A stretch of DNA of 64,000 nt from positions 35,702-99,701 of the forward strand of contig NZ_WAAU01000030.1 in NCBI RefSeq assembly GCF_008806755.1, read 5' to 3'. Origin of the DNA: Tenacibaculum aiptasiae. GTDB taxonomy: Bacteria > Bacteroidota > Bacteroidia > Flavobacteriales > Flavobacteriaceae. Of this stretch, positions 36,758 through 44,493 are shown in pieces. The notes below the pieces were generated by a model, which searched no databases, was not told the DNA's origin, and saw nothing but the letters and a program-made list of their open reading frames with translations. The stretch's first letter is position 1; every line of letters starts with the position of its first letter. Position numbers and translations under genes: made by a program.

Positions 36758-36829
36758 TAGTCCGTACGGGAATCGAACCCGTGTTACCAGGATGAAAACC
36801 TGGCGTCCTAACCCCTAGACGAACGGACC
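36758..36829 (-). tRNA. tRNA-Glu (anticodon TTC), copy 1
   Basis: A 72-nt cloverleaf on the minus strand begins GGTCCGTTCGTCTAGGGGTT. The anticodon stem CCAGG/CCTGG encloses TTTTCAT, giving anticodon TTC, and the T-arm contains GGTTCGATTCC. No CCA is encoded; a G-U pair closes the acceptor stem. Confidence 0.96.
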
Positions 36830-36854
36830 AAAACAATCGTTTTGATTGCGGGTG

Positions 36855-36884
36855 CAAATATACAATAACTTTTTATATTTGCAA
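36855..36884 (-). promoter_or_regulatory. Promoter of tRNA-Glu copy 1 (and probably rpsT)
   Basis: On the minus strand TTG (36884-36882), a 19-nt spacer and TATATTTG (36862-36855) form a full Bacteroidota promoter 26 nt before the tRNA 5' end. Confidence 0.8.
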
Positions 36885-36950
36885 TAATTTTATTTTTAAT
36901 TTTCCAATTATAAATATAATTAAACTCTTTATAAATGTCAATTAACTTTG

Positions 36951-37022
36951 TAGTCCGTACGGGAATCGAACCCGTGTTACCAGGATGAAAACCTGGCGTC
37001 CTAACCCCTAGACGAACGGACC
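36951..37022 (-). tRNA. tRNA-Glu (anticodon TTC), copy 2
   Basis: Identical over the 72-nt mature sequence to the copy at 36758-36829, with the same anticodon loop TTTTCAT. It is 121 bp upstream of that copy on the same strand and has its own promoter. Confidence 0.96.
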
Positions 37023-37049
37023 AGAACAATCATTTTGCGATTGCGGGTG

Positions 37050-37079
37050 CAAATATAGAAACAGTTTTTTATTTACCAA
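37050..37079 (-). promoter_or_regulatory. Promoter of tRNA-Glu copy 2
   Basis: On the minus strand TTG (37079-37077), 19 nt, then TATATTTG (37057-37050). The same spacing as for copy 1 shows that the promoter, or at least its -7 half, was duplicated together with the gene. Confidence 0.8.
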
Positions 37080-37269
37080 AAGCTTTTTTCATTTTTTTTT
37101 ACTTTTTAAGTGATTTTTTTTACTTGCTAGAAATAGCTTTTAAACCACACCAATATAAACAACTGATTTTCATAAAAATAAAAAAACTTCATAAACTCTA
37201 AAAGAAAAGATCCATATTTTAATTTTTCTGTATTAAAATTAAAAACTAGACTTACACTTAAATTAAAAC

Positions 37270-37300
37270 ATAAAAAAAGCCCTACTTATTAGCAGGGCTT
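37270..37300 (-). terminator. Terminator of proS
   Basis: AAGCCCT (37277-37283) pairs with AGGGCTT (37294-37300); on the minus strand seven T follow. The gap 37080-37270 shows no gene. Confidence 0.8.
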
Positions 37301-37305
37301 AATTT

Positions 37306-38784
37306 TTAATATGCTTTAGCAAAAAGAACTCTTTTAGACGATTCTTTTCCTGTGAAAACACATTTTCCAGCTTCTTCTTTCGCATCATTAGGAATACACC
37401 TAATTGTTGCTTTAGTTAATTCTTTAATTTTATCTTCTGTTTCAATAGTACCATCCCAGTGAGCAGATACAAAACCTCCTTTATTTTCTATAACATCTTT
37501 GAATTCTTCAAATGTATCTACTTCAGTAATATGACTATCTCTATAATCTAAAGCCTTTTTAAATAAGTTCTCTTGTATCTCATTTAATAAACTTTCTACA
37601 ACATCTACTACTTCTTCCCTAGCAACAGTTTGTTTTTCGAAAGTATCACGTCTTGCTACTTCAACTGTACCATTTTCTAAATCACGTTTACCCATAGCTA
37701 TTCTTACAGGAACACCTTTCAATTCGTATTCAGCAAACTTTGCTCCTGGTCTAAAAGTATCTCTATTATCGAATTTAACAGAAATTCCTTTCTTTCTTAG
37801 TTCCTTAACAATTACATCAACTTTTTCTGAAATTGCTTCTAATTGCTCTTCTCCTTTATATATAGGTACAATTACCACTTGGATAGGAGCTAATTTAGGA
37901 GGTAATACTAAACCTGCATCATCCGAGTGCGTCATAATCAATCCTCCAATTAAACGAGTTGAGACTCCCCAAGAAGTAGCCCAAACATGTTCTTGTTTTC
38001 CTTCTTTAGATGTATATTTTACATCAAATGCTTTTGCAAAGTTTTGCCCTAAAAAGTGAGATGTACCAGCTTGTAAAGCTTTACCGTCTTGCATTAATGC
38101 TTCTATAGTTAATGTATTATCAGCTCCTGCAAAACGCTCACTCTCAGATTTTGCTCCTTTAACTACTGGCATTGCCATAAAGTTCTCTGCAAATGTTGCA
38201 TATACTTCTTGCATTTGCTCAGATTCTGAAACAGCTTCGGCTTTAGTTGCATGAGCTGTATGACCTTCTTGCCATAAAAATTCTGCTGTACGTAAAAATA
38301 AACGTGTACGCATTTCCCAACGAACTACATTGGCCCATTGATTAATTAATAAAGGTAAATCTCTATAAGATTGTATCCATCCTTTATATGTATTCCAGAT
38401 AATAGCTTCAGATGTAGGGCGAACTACTAACTCCTCTTCTAATTTAGCTTCAGGGTCTACACGTAACTTTCCTTCATTATCAGGATCGTTTTGTAAACGG
38501 TAGTGAGTAACCACTGCACACTCCTTTGCAAAACCTTCAGCATTTTTTTCTTCAGCTTCAAACAAACTTTTAGGCACAAATAAGGGGAAATATGCATTTT
38601 CATGACCAGTTTCCTTAAACATTCTGTCTAATTCTGCCTGCATTTTTTCCCAAATTGCAAAACCGTAAGGCTTTATTACCATACATCCTCTTACTGCTGA
38701 ATTCTCAGCTAAATCAGCTTTTACAATTAATTCGTTATACCATTTAGAGTAATCTTCTGCTCTTTTTGTTAAATGTTTGCTCAT
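37306..38784 (-). CDS. proS: Prolyl-tRNA synthetase, archaeal/eukaryotic-like type
   Basis: A 492-aa class II synthetase that charges tRNA-Pro. The start [20 protein letters not shown] is the family's usual beginning; an ATG two codons earlier (38790) is in frame but less likely. [16 protein letters not shown] and [20 protein letters not shown] contain class II motifs 1-2, and [20 protein letters not shown] is the Tyr-terminated C-terminal zinc-like domain of the short form. The inserted editing domain of the long bacterial form is absent, as is common in Bacteroidota. Confidence 0.95.
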   Translation of the reverse strand: MSKHLTKRAEDYSKWYNELIVKADLAENSAVRGCMVIKPYGFAIWEKMQAELDRMFKETGHENAYFPLFVPKSLFEAEEKNAEGFAKECAVVTHYRLQNDPDNEGKLRVDPEAKLEEELVVRPTSEAIIWNTYKGWIQSYRDLPLLINQWANVVRWEMRTRLFLRTAEFLWQEGHTAHATKAEAVSESEQMQEVYATFAENFMAMPVVKGAKSESERFAGADNTLTIEALMQDGKALQAGTSHFLGQNFAKAFDVKYTSKEGKQEHVWATSWGVSTRLIGGLIMTHSDDAGLVLPPKLAPIQVVIVPIYKGEEQLEAISEKVDVIVKELRKKGISVKFDNRDTFRPGAKFAEYELKGVPVRIAMGKRDLENGTVEVARRDTFEKQTVAREEVVDVVESLLNEIQENLFKKALDYRDSHITEVDTFEEFKDVIENKGGFVSAHWDGTIETEDKIKELTKATIRCIPNDAKEEAGKCVFTGKESSKRVLFAKAY

Positions 38785-38837
38785 AATCAAAAGTTTGGCA
38801 CAAAAATTGTTATTTTTTATGCGTAAAATTGTATTTG

Positions 38838-38868
38838 CAAAACTACATTAAAAAGGCTACAAGCCCAA
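38838..38868 (-). promoter_or_regulatory. Sigma-A-type promoter of proS
   Basis: On the minus strand TTG (38868-38866), 20 nt, TAGTTTTG (38845-38838): a full Bacteroidota promoter, about 50 nt before the start codon. Confidence 0.8.
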
Positions 38869-38932
38869 CAAAGAAATTGTTTTTTGCATTTCAGTTTTTT
38901 ATTAAGCTAGTTCTAATCTAAAAACATAAGAC

Positions 38933-40183
38933 ATGAAGTTACATTACTACCACACCAAGCTTCCTTTATACATTATATCATTATTAATGATTACTACAAT
39001 TGTTTCTTGCGGAACAGTCCAAACGGTTGCCGGTAGTGATGATGGAATTTATGCTGATGATCGAGAAATAGAGACTGAACGTAGAGTTGTTGTTGCTGAT
39101 AGAAAAGAGTATAAAGAATACAACGAAAACTATTTTACTAAAGAAGTAGAACGCTTAGATGCATTAAACGGAACAGATATTTTTACAGATATTGAAAGTT
39201 ACAAATCTGACAATTCTGACTTCAATCCTGAAGAGGATATTATTAATGAAGAAGAGCAAGAAACTAATATTACCTATAATTCTAATTCTCCTTGGGGCTA
39301 CAATACAAATAGTAGCGATGTTGTAATTAATATTAACACCTCACCAAGATGGGGATATTATAATACTTGGGATTGGGATCCTTTCTTTGATTATGGGTAC
39401 TATGGCCCTTGGTGGAGAACTCGTTATTGGGGATTCAATCCTTACTGGCATCCATATAACTCTGGGTTTTATATAGGAGTTGGTGGTTTTTATAATTCTT
39501 TTTATTGTCCTCCTTTTTACAGGAATCACTTCTACGGGCCATATTACAATAATAGGTTTTATAGACCTTACAGGGGTGCAAACCCATATAGAGGATACAG
39601 AACCGCCTCTAATTACAGAAGAGGATATACTACTGGACGAAGAGGTACTTCAGTATCAAGAAGATCATCTAATGTATACTCAAGAAACAACAGAAGCTAT
39701 TCCACTCGTCGCAATACCAGAAGTACTAGATCTGTAAGAAGTACTAGAGGTAACACACGTGGATATAACTCATCAAATAGAAGATCTACACGTAGTTACA
39801 ATTCTAGAGGAAGATCTACAAGAAGTTCAAGAGGATATAACACACGTGGTACTTCAAGAAGCTCAAATAGATTCACAAGAGGATATAGTCCTAACGGAAA
39901 TAGATCTTCAGGAAACTCAAGAAATACTCGTAGTAGTAGCTACAATACAAGAAGTAGTAATAAAAACTACAAAACTGGTGGATACAAACCTTCAAGAGCT
40001 ACCACTAAACGCTCTACAAGAAGTTCTAGGAGCTATACTCCATCTAGAAGTTCAAGAAGCAATAGAAGTTATTCAACTCCTTCAAGAAGTACTCGTAGCT
40101 ATTCTATACCATCAAGAAGTAGTTCATCTAGCAGAAGTTACTCTAGTGGCAGAAGTAGTTCAAGAAGCAGTAGACGTAGATAA
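38933..40183 (+). CDS. Arg/Ser-rich lipoprotein of unknown function
   Basis: A 416-aa protein in three parts: a lipoprotein signal (MITTIVSCG, Cys26); an acidic linker (about 40-115); an aromatic, Gly/Tyr/Trp/Asn/Phe-rich block (about 125-215, with WGYYNTWDWDPFFDYGYYGP); and about 190 residues made almost only of Arg, Ser, Thr, Tyr, Asn and Gly (STRSVRSTRGNTRGYN, SSRSYTPSRSSRS). The last part would be highly positively charged and disordered, resembling eukaryotic RS domains by composition only. It may bind polyanions such as LPS or DNA at the envelope. The gene lies 50 bp before a FadL-like porin on the same strand. Confidence 0.8.
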   Translation: MKLHYYHTKLPLYIISLLMITTIVSCGTVQTVAGSDDGIYADDREIETERRVVVADRKEYKEYNENYFTKEVERLDALNGTDIFTDIESYKSDNSDFNPEEDIINEEEQETNITYNSNSPWGYNTNSSDVVININTSPRWGYYNTWDWDPFFDYGYYGPWWRTRYWGFNPYWHPYNSGFYIGVGGFYNSFYCPPFYRNHFYGPYYNNRFYRPYRGANPYRGYRTASNYRRGYTTGRRGTSVSRRSSNVYSRNNRSYSTRRNTRSTRSVRSTRGNTRGYNSSNRRSTRSYNSRGRSTRSSRGYNTRGTSRSSNRFTRGYSPNGNRSSGNSRNTRSSSYNTRSSNKNYKTGGYKPSRATTKRSTRSSRSYTPSRSSRSNRSYSTPSRSTRSYSIPSRSSSSSRSYSSGRSSSRSSRRR

Positions 40184-40233
40184 TTTTAACCAACCTTATT
40201 TAACATAAGTTTTTAAACTAATTACTTAAAAAA

Positions 40234-41628
40234 ATGAAACGAATTTTAACTTTTGCGATAATCATCGCTAGTACTTATACTGCCTATTCTCAATCTCTGG
40301 GATACAATGATATAGGGATACTTTTTTCAAAAGATGATAGCTTTGGAACTGCTCGTTTTGAAGCTATGAGTGGTGCTTTTGGAGCACTTGGAGCAGATGT
40401 TTCTGCTATAAGCATCAACCCAGCAGGTGGAGCTGTTGCCCAAAGGAGTATTTTTTCTGCTACTCTTAACAATCGAAACACCGAATACTTAGCTTCATAT
40501 TACGGAACCAACACAAATACTAGTGACAATTATTTAAATATTTCTCAAGCAGGTGCTATTTTATCTTTTGATTCTGCACATAGTTCTGACTGGAATCGTT
40601 TTTCTTTAAACATTAACTATAGACTTAAAAGTGATTTTGAAAACTCTTTTTCTTCTAGAGGTAATAGTGGACAAGCTTTATTTAATGAACACCCAGATGA
40701 CACAGCTAATCAGTTTAACAATGGACAAGAGCAACGATTTATTAACACCACTACAGGTGAAAGCTCTATTTTAGAAATGGGATTCTCTGCTGTACACCAA
40801 AATAAGTTATTTGCTGGTGCAAGTATAAAATTTCATCGTTTTAGATTTGGTCAGGTAACAAGATTAAGAGAAACAAACCAAGATACTAATGGGAATACTT
40901 TAAATGCTTTAAATATTCAAGATAGTTTTTTTGAAGGAAATGGAATTTCATTAAGTGCTGGTTTCATATATAAAGTAAATCAAGCTTTCCGTTTTGGTTT
41001 AGCTTATGAGACTCCTACTTGGTACCCTGAAGTATTTGAAGAAAGTAATTTAAATGTTTTTGACCCTAATAATGCTAGATATGATGATTGGTTAGGTTAT
41101 ACAGACATTTCTGCTTCAAATCAACCTACAGATGTTAACAGTGGCGAACAATTTAGTTCTAATATATTCAAACTAAGAACTCCTAGTAGATTAACTGCAA
41201 GTGCTGCAATAGTATTTGGTAAAAATGGATTAATTAGTGCAGATTACACATATAGAGATTATAGTGGAACAAAATATCAAGAAAATGATCCAGTTTTTAT
41301 AACTGCAAATCAAAACTTTGTTAATGATTTTAAAAACGCACACTCTATTAATATTGGTACTGAATGGCGTTTCGATAACATGAGTGTTAGAGGTGGTTAT
41401 CATTTTGAAGAGAACCCTTTTAAAAACGCATTAAGCAAGGATCATACAAAAGGATACTCTTTAGGTTTAGGTTATAATTTTGGCGATTTTAAATTTGATT
41501 TAGCATATCGTAAATCAGAAAACAATACCCCTTATAACATATATAATTCACCAAACGTAAATGTAAACCCTATTGAATTGAATAACAACACTACACGAAT
41601 TTCAGGAACTATTACTTTTAGTTTATAG
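40234..41628 (+). CDS. OmpP1/FadL-family outer-membrane transport protein
   Basis: A 464-aa beta-barrel with signal peptide (cleavage after AYSQ, about residue 20) and the N-terminal hatch phrases FGTARFEAMSGAFGALGADVSAISINPAGGAV, typical of the FadL/TodX family that moves hydrophobic compounds through the outer membrane. Alternating strands fill the rest, ending in FSL. It follows the Arg/Ser-rich lipoprotein by 50 bp and ends at a terminator, so the two may form one transcript. Ligand unknown. Confidence 0.85.
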   Translation: MKRILTFAIIIASTYTAYSQSLGYNDIGILFSKDDSFGTARFEAMSGAFGALGADVSAISINPAGGAVAQRSIFSATLNNRNTEYLASYYGTNTNTSDNYLNISQAGAILSFDSAHSSDWNRFSLNINYRLKSDFENSFSSRGNSGQALFNEHPDDTANQFNNGQEQRFINTTTGESSILEMGFSAVHQNKLFAGASIKFHRFRFGQVTRLRETNQDTNGNTLNALNIQDSFFEGNGISLSAGFIYKVNQAFRFGLAYETPTWYPEVFEESNLNVFDPNNARYDDWLGYTDISASNQPTDVNSGEQFSSNIFKLRTPSRLTASAAIVFGKNGLISADYTYRDYSGTKYQENDPVFITANQNFVNDFKNAHSINIGTEWRFDNMSVRGGYHFEENPFKNALSKDHTKGYSLGLGYNFGDFKFDLAYRKSENNTPYNIYNSPNVNVNPIELNNNTTRISGTITFSL

Positions 41629-41650
41629 TTTATAAAAAATAAAGAACATG

Positions 41651-41674
41651 AAAGTCCTGCTTAAGCAGGACTTT
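41651..41674 (+). terminator. Terminator after the FadL-like gene
   Basis: AAAGTCCTGCTT and AAGCAGGACTTT are adjacent perfect inverted repeats, followed by TTATATATA. Confidence 0.75.
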
Positions 41675-41703
41675 TTATATATACATATATCAGTTTTTTA
41701 CCG

Positions 41704-41711
41704 TAATTTTG
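41704..41711 (+). promoter_or_regulatory. Promoter -7 box of the nfu operon
   Basis: TAATTTTG matches TAnnTTTG and ends 18 bp before the ATG at 41730. The TTG inside it must not be taken as a start codon. Confidence 0.6.
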
Positions 41712-41729
41712 CACTTCATTTTACAACTT

Positions 41730-42623
41730 ATGAGTTCGATCAAAATAAATATACAAGAAACAAATAACGAAACAATACTAAAGTTTATTAGTAATACTAT
41801 TCTAGTAAACGGAGGCAGTTATGAGTTTAACAATATAGACGAAGCTAAAAACTCACCTTTAGCGCAAAAACTTTTTTACCTTCCTTTTGTAAAGAAAGTA
41901 TTAGTCACAGCAAACTTCATAGCTATTCAGAGATATGACATTGTTCAATGGGATGATGTAGAAGAAGAAGTTCGTGAACAAATAGAAAACTACTTACAAG
42001 AAGGCAAATCTGTGGTAACAGAGGAAACTACCAAAAAAGAAGCTGTTGAAGTATATGCTGAAGTTACTCCTAATCCAGCTGTGATGAAATTTGGAACTAA
42101 CAAGGCTCTTACACAAACAGATGTTGAGTTTCAAAATATTGAAGAAGCTAGTAAATCATCGCCTTTAGCTCAACAATTATTTACTTTTCCTTTTGTAAAG
42201 GATATCTTTATTTCTGAAAACTACATATCTATTACTAAATATGATATGATTGAATGGAATGAAGTATATCAAGAAGTACGTACTTTCATTAGAGAATATA
42301 TTCAACAAGGAAAAACAATTATTAAAGAACTTCCTAAACAGAAAACAAAACAAAATGTTGAGATTCCTAAAGAAGATTTAACTGATATTGAAGCTAAAAT
42401 TGTTGACATTTTAAACGAATATATCAAACCGGCAGTTGCTTCTGATGGTGGAAACATAGCATTTCAATCATATGATGAAAGTTCAAAACAAGTAAGTGTT
42501 ATTTTACAAGGTGCTTGTAGTGGATGTCCATCATCTACAGTTACTTTAAAAAACGGTATAGAAACAATGCTTAAAGAAATGCTTCCAAATCAAATTAGTG
42601 AAGTAGTAGCCATTAACGGATAA
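41730..42623 (+). CDS. NifU-like iron-sulfur scaffold/carrier with two Nfu_N domains
   Basis: A 297-aa protein. Two tandem Nfu_N-like repeats share the phrases SPLAQ(K/Q)LFxxPFVKxxxxxxNxIxIxxYDxxxW (about 38-95 and 135-195). The C-terminal NifU domain holds CSGCPSS (Cys263, Cys266), the 4Fe-4S binding loop. Nfu proteins deliver clusters to apo-enzymes. The start is ATG 41730; the upstream TTG belongs to the promoter box. It is followed after 21 bp by menG and then porT. Confidence 0.9.
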   Translation: MSSIKINIQETNNETILKFISNTILVNGGSYEFNNIDEAKNSPLAQKLFYLPFVKKVLVTANFIAIQRYDIVQWDDVEEEVREQIENYLQEGKSVVTEETTKKEAVEVYAEVTPNPAVMKFGTNKALTQTDVEFQNIEEASKSSPLAQQLFTFPFVKDIFISENYISITKYDMIEWNEVYQEVRTFIREYIQQGKTIIKELPKQKTKQNVEIPKEDLTDIEAKIVDILNEYIKPAVASDGGNIAFQSYDESSKQVSVILQGACSGCPSSTVTLKNGIETMLKEMLPNQISEVVAING

Positions 42624-42644
42624 TCTCATCGTAAAAAAAATCAA

Positions 42645-43373
42645 ATGTCAAAAAGCATCAAACCATATAAAGATTCTGAATTAGGAAAGAAAGAGCAAGT
42701 AGCAAAAATGTTTGACAATATTTCTGAAGATTATGACGGATTAAACCGAGTTATTTCTTTAGGAATTGATGTAAGCTGGCGAAAAAAAGTTGTAAAACTA
42801 GTTGGTGAAAACAATCCTCAACAAATATTAGATATAGCTACTGGTACAGGTGATTTAGCCTTAATGATGTCAGCGTTAAAACCACAAAGAATTGTTGGTT
42901 TAGACATTTCTGCTGGAATGTTAGAAGTTGGAAAACAAAAAGTAGCAAAAGCGAACTTATCTGATAAAATAGAAATGATTGTTGGCGATAGTGAAAACAT
43001 CCCTTTTGAAGACAATACCTTTGATGCCATTACCGTTTCTTTTGGTGTTAGAAATTTTGAAAACTTAGATAAAGGATTAAAAGAAATACTTCGAGTACTA
43101 AAACCAGGTGGTAAATTTGTTGTTTTAGAAACATCTAATCCAACTAAGTTTCCTTTTAAACAAGGGTATAAATTCTACACCAATTTTATTTTACCTGTTA
43201 TAGGAAAAATCTTTTCTAAAGATAAAGTTGCTTACTCATATTTGTCTGAAAGTGCTAATTCTTTTCCTTTTGGAGAAGCTTTCAACAATATTTTACAAAA
43301 AAATGGGTTTAAGAATGCAAAGAATTTACCTGTAACTTTTGGAGTTGCATCAATTTATACCGCTTTAAAATAG
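42645..43373 (+). CDS. menG: Demethylmenaquinone methyltransferase
   Basis: A 242-aa SAM-dependent methyltransferase of the UbiE/MenG family, carrying out the last step of menaquinone synthesis. [24 protein letters not shown] is the family start, [15 protein letters not shown] (about 64-78) binds SAM, and [26 protein letters not shown] is UbiE motif 2. Flavobacteria use menaquinone, so MenG rather than UbiE activity is expected. The stop is followed after 1 bp by porT. Confidence 0.93.
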   Translation: MSKSIKPYKDSELGKKEQVAKMFDNISEDYDGLNRVISLGIDVSWRKKVVKLVGENNPQQILDIATGTGDLALMMSALKPQRIVGLDISAGMLEVGKQKVAKANLSDKIEMIVGDSENIPFEDNTFDAITVSFGVRNFENLDKGLKEILRVLKPGGKFVVLETSNPTKFPFKQGYKFYTNFILPVIGKIFSKDKVAYSYLSESANSFPFGEAFNNILQKNGFKNAKNLPVTFGVASIYTALK

Positions 43374-43374
43374 T

Positions 43375-44076
43375 ATGCTAAAAAAACTTTTACTTTTCGG
43401 AATCCTTGGAATCATTTCAATTTCTTCTCAAGCTCAACAAGAAAAAGTACTGAATTTACCTAGTTTTGATAAACCTCTTTTTCATTATGGGTTTTATTTA
43501 GGTTTAAATAGCAACGGATACAAAGTTGCATATAAACCTAGTGGATTTAACAATGCTGAAATAGAAGTTAGCTCTTCTATTGGATTTAATGTTGGGTTAA
43601 TTGCAGATTTAAGATTACATAATAATGTAAACTTACGCTTTGAACCTGGTTTAATGTCTAATACCAAAACATTAACCTTTAAGCATATTGCTGGAGGTGA
43701 TAATGTAAGAACAAGAGAAGTTGGAGCTACTTATTTACACCTACCTTTAATTTTAAAATTAAGCACTAATAGACTTAACAATATAAGACCTTATGTATTA
43801 GGAGGTATTTCTTATGACTATAATTTTTCTAGTAATGAAAATAATAGTGATGATAATTTTGCTGGTGAATTTAGAACAACCACTAGTAACTTTATGTATG
43901 AAATAGGTATTGGAGTTGATTTTTATCTTAGTTACTTCAAATTCTCTCCTTCTATAAGAGGAGTCTTTGCTGTAAATAATGAACTTAAGTATGATAACAG
44001 GAATCCAAGTCAATGGACAGATCCAATTGACTTTTTAGGAACAAGGGGAGTTTTCTTACATCTCTCTTTTGAATAA
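43375..44076 (+). CDS. porT: PorT-like type IX secretion/gliding protein
   Basis: A 233-aa outer-membrane beta-barrel with signal peptide (cleavage after SSQA, about residue 20). Its opening PSFDKPLFHYGFYLGLNSNGYK and location directly after menG/ubiE match PorT (SprT), a component needed for type IX secretion and gliding. Motif EVGATYLHLPLILKLSTNR is typical of PorT/OmpA-like porin family barrels. The assignment rests on similarity I recognise plus gene order; a plain porin-family protein is the alternative. It ends at a strong terminator. Confidence 0.82.
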   Translation: MLKKLLLFGILGIISISSQAQQEKVLNLPSFDKPLFHYGFYLGLNSNGYKVAYKPSGFNNAEIEVSSSIGFNVGLIADLRLHNNVNLRFEPGLMSNTKTLTFKHIAGGDNVRTREVGATYLHLPLILKLSTNRLNNIRPYVLGGISYDYNFSSNENNSDDNFAGEFRTTTSNFMYEIGIGVDFYLSYFKFSPSIRGVFAVNNELKYDNRNPSQWTDPIDFLGTRGVFLHLSFE

Positions 44077-44091
44077 AGACAATAAAAAACG

Positions 44092-44121
44092 AAAAACAGC
44101 TAATAAATATTAGCTGTTTTT
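44092..44121. terminator. Terminator of porT, usable in both directions
   Basis: AAAAACAGCTAATA (44092-44105) and TATTAGCTGTTTTT (44108-44121) form a 14-bp stem with T-tracts on either strand. On the minus strand it would also stop transcripts from the ECF-type promoter at 44174-44201. Confidence 0.85.
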
Positions 44122-44173
44122 TTATGGTTATAATTTTTGAAAAATTATATTTCCTTTTCTCTTCTAGTATATA

Positions 44174-44201
44174 AGACACCTAAAATAAGTTTAAGTCACA
44201 A
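44174..44201 (-). promoter_or_regulatory. ECF-type promoter P3, reading toward the porT terminator
   Basis: On the minus strand GTGACTT (44201-44195), 13 nt, then GTGTCTTATAT (44181-44171). The architecture is the same as for P1 (before the ECF sigma gene) and P2. A start near 44167 would give an RNA of about 75 nt ending at the porT terminator and containing a perfect AT-rich hairpin (ATAATTTTT/AAAAATTAT). Confidence 0.6.
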
Positions 44202-44221
44202 TTACTCTTTATTTTTTTTAT

Positions 44222-44298
44222 AAAAAACGAATGGTTTTTGGTAACAAAAACCATTCTTTACTTACTTAAAAGATAGATGCCCCCCGATAACTATCTTC
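44222..44298 (-). ncRNA. Candidate small RNA 2 of the ECF regulon
   Basis: On the minus strand an RNA starting near 44298 would have a 5' hairpin AAGATAG/CTATCTT (arms 44291-44297 and 44270-44276) with a 14-nt loop containing six G, a linker of about 13 nt, then a strong terminator stem (44246-44256 with 44229-44239, 11 bp) followed by six T after one G. No reading frame fits. The ECF-type promoter P2 lies directly upstream. The unpaired G-run is a good candidate for base-pairing to C-rich targets. Confidence 0.6.
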
Positions 44299-44300
44299 AA

Positions 44301-44332
44301 TTATTTAGACACATTTAATTTTATTAAGTCAC
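44301..44332 (-). promoter_or_regulatory. ECF-type promoter P2 before small RNA 2
   Basis: On the minus strand GTGACTT (44332-44326), 13 nt, GTGTCTAAATAA (44312-44301). GTGTCTAAATA and the spacer length are identical to P1 in front of the ECF sigma gene. Written as GTGACTT-N15-GTCTAA it resembles sigma-E-type ECF promoters. Confidence 0.7.
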
Positions 44333-44342
44333 AAAAAAGAAT

Positions 44343-44460
44343 AAAAAAAATGACCATTTTTCAATGGCCATTTAATTAGTAAAGAATAAATCTTCACCTA
44401 TAAGATAGAAGTCCCCCGAAATCTATCATTTCTTAAAATTATCTTTCTTTAATATAATAT
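44343..44460 (-). ncRNA. Candidate small RNA 1 (or structured 3' UTR of the ECF operon)
   Basis: On the minus strand GATAGA/TCTATC (44427-44422 with 44409-44404) encloses a loop with five G, matching the hairpin of small RNA 2. About 30 nt later comes a terminator stem (44373-44363 with 44358-44348), which contains a G-U pair only when read as minus-strand RNA, then a T-run. A TATATTTG box (44474-44467) could start it near 44460; otherwise it is the 3' end of the mechanosensitive-channel mRNA. Confidence 0.5.
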
Positions 44461-44493
44461 ATTTGCCAAATATATAAAAAAAAAGTTAATACC

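Larger units (their letters stand above)
36753..37057. repeat. Tandem duplication carrying tRNA-Glu with its promoter
   Basis: Two near-identical segments, about 36753-36862 and 36946-37057, cover AACTTTGTAG, the whole tRNA, the sequence GACCA(A/G)AACAATC(G/A)TTTTG and the GGGTGCAAATATA promoter box. They differ by a few bases and a 2-nt insertion outside the tRNA and lie 193 bp apart. Confidence 0.85.

Noticed and set aside
36808-37029. 73-aa minus-strand frame over the tRNA-Glu genes
   Set aside because: It reads through the mature tRNA copy and its leader; the tRNA explains the sequence.
36753-37057. Tandem tRNA-Glu repeats as an integration (att) site
   Set aside because: The repeats include promoter and leader, flank only 88 bp of non-coding sequence, and no integrase or mobile gene is present.
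39650-40180. Possible CRISPR or satellite-like repeat in the same stretch
   Set aside because: Units are irregular (6-30 nt), in frame and coding for Arg/Ser repeats; there is no constant repeat with unique spacers.
39480-40208. Long open frames in the other plus-strand frames of the Arg/Ser-rich gene
   Set aside because: Codon repetition (AGA, AGT, TCA) keeps all frames open. Only the frame with a lipoprotein signal and downstream stop before the FadL-like gene makes sense.
44270-44427. Plus-strand reading of the C-run hairpins as RNA elements
   Set aside because: T-tracts, ECF promoters and the G-U-only pairing in the unit 1 terminator all favour the minus strand.
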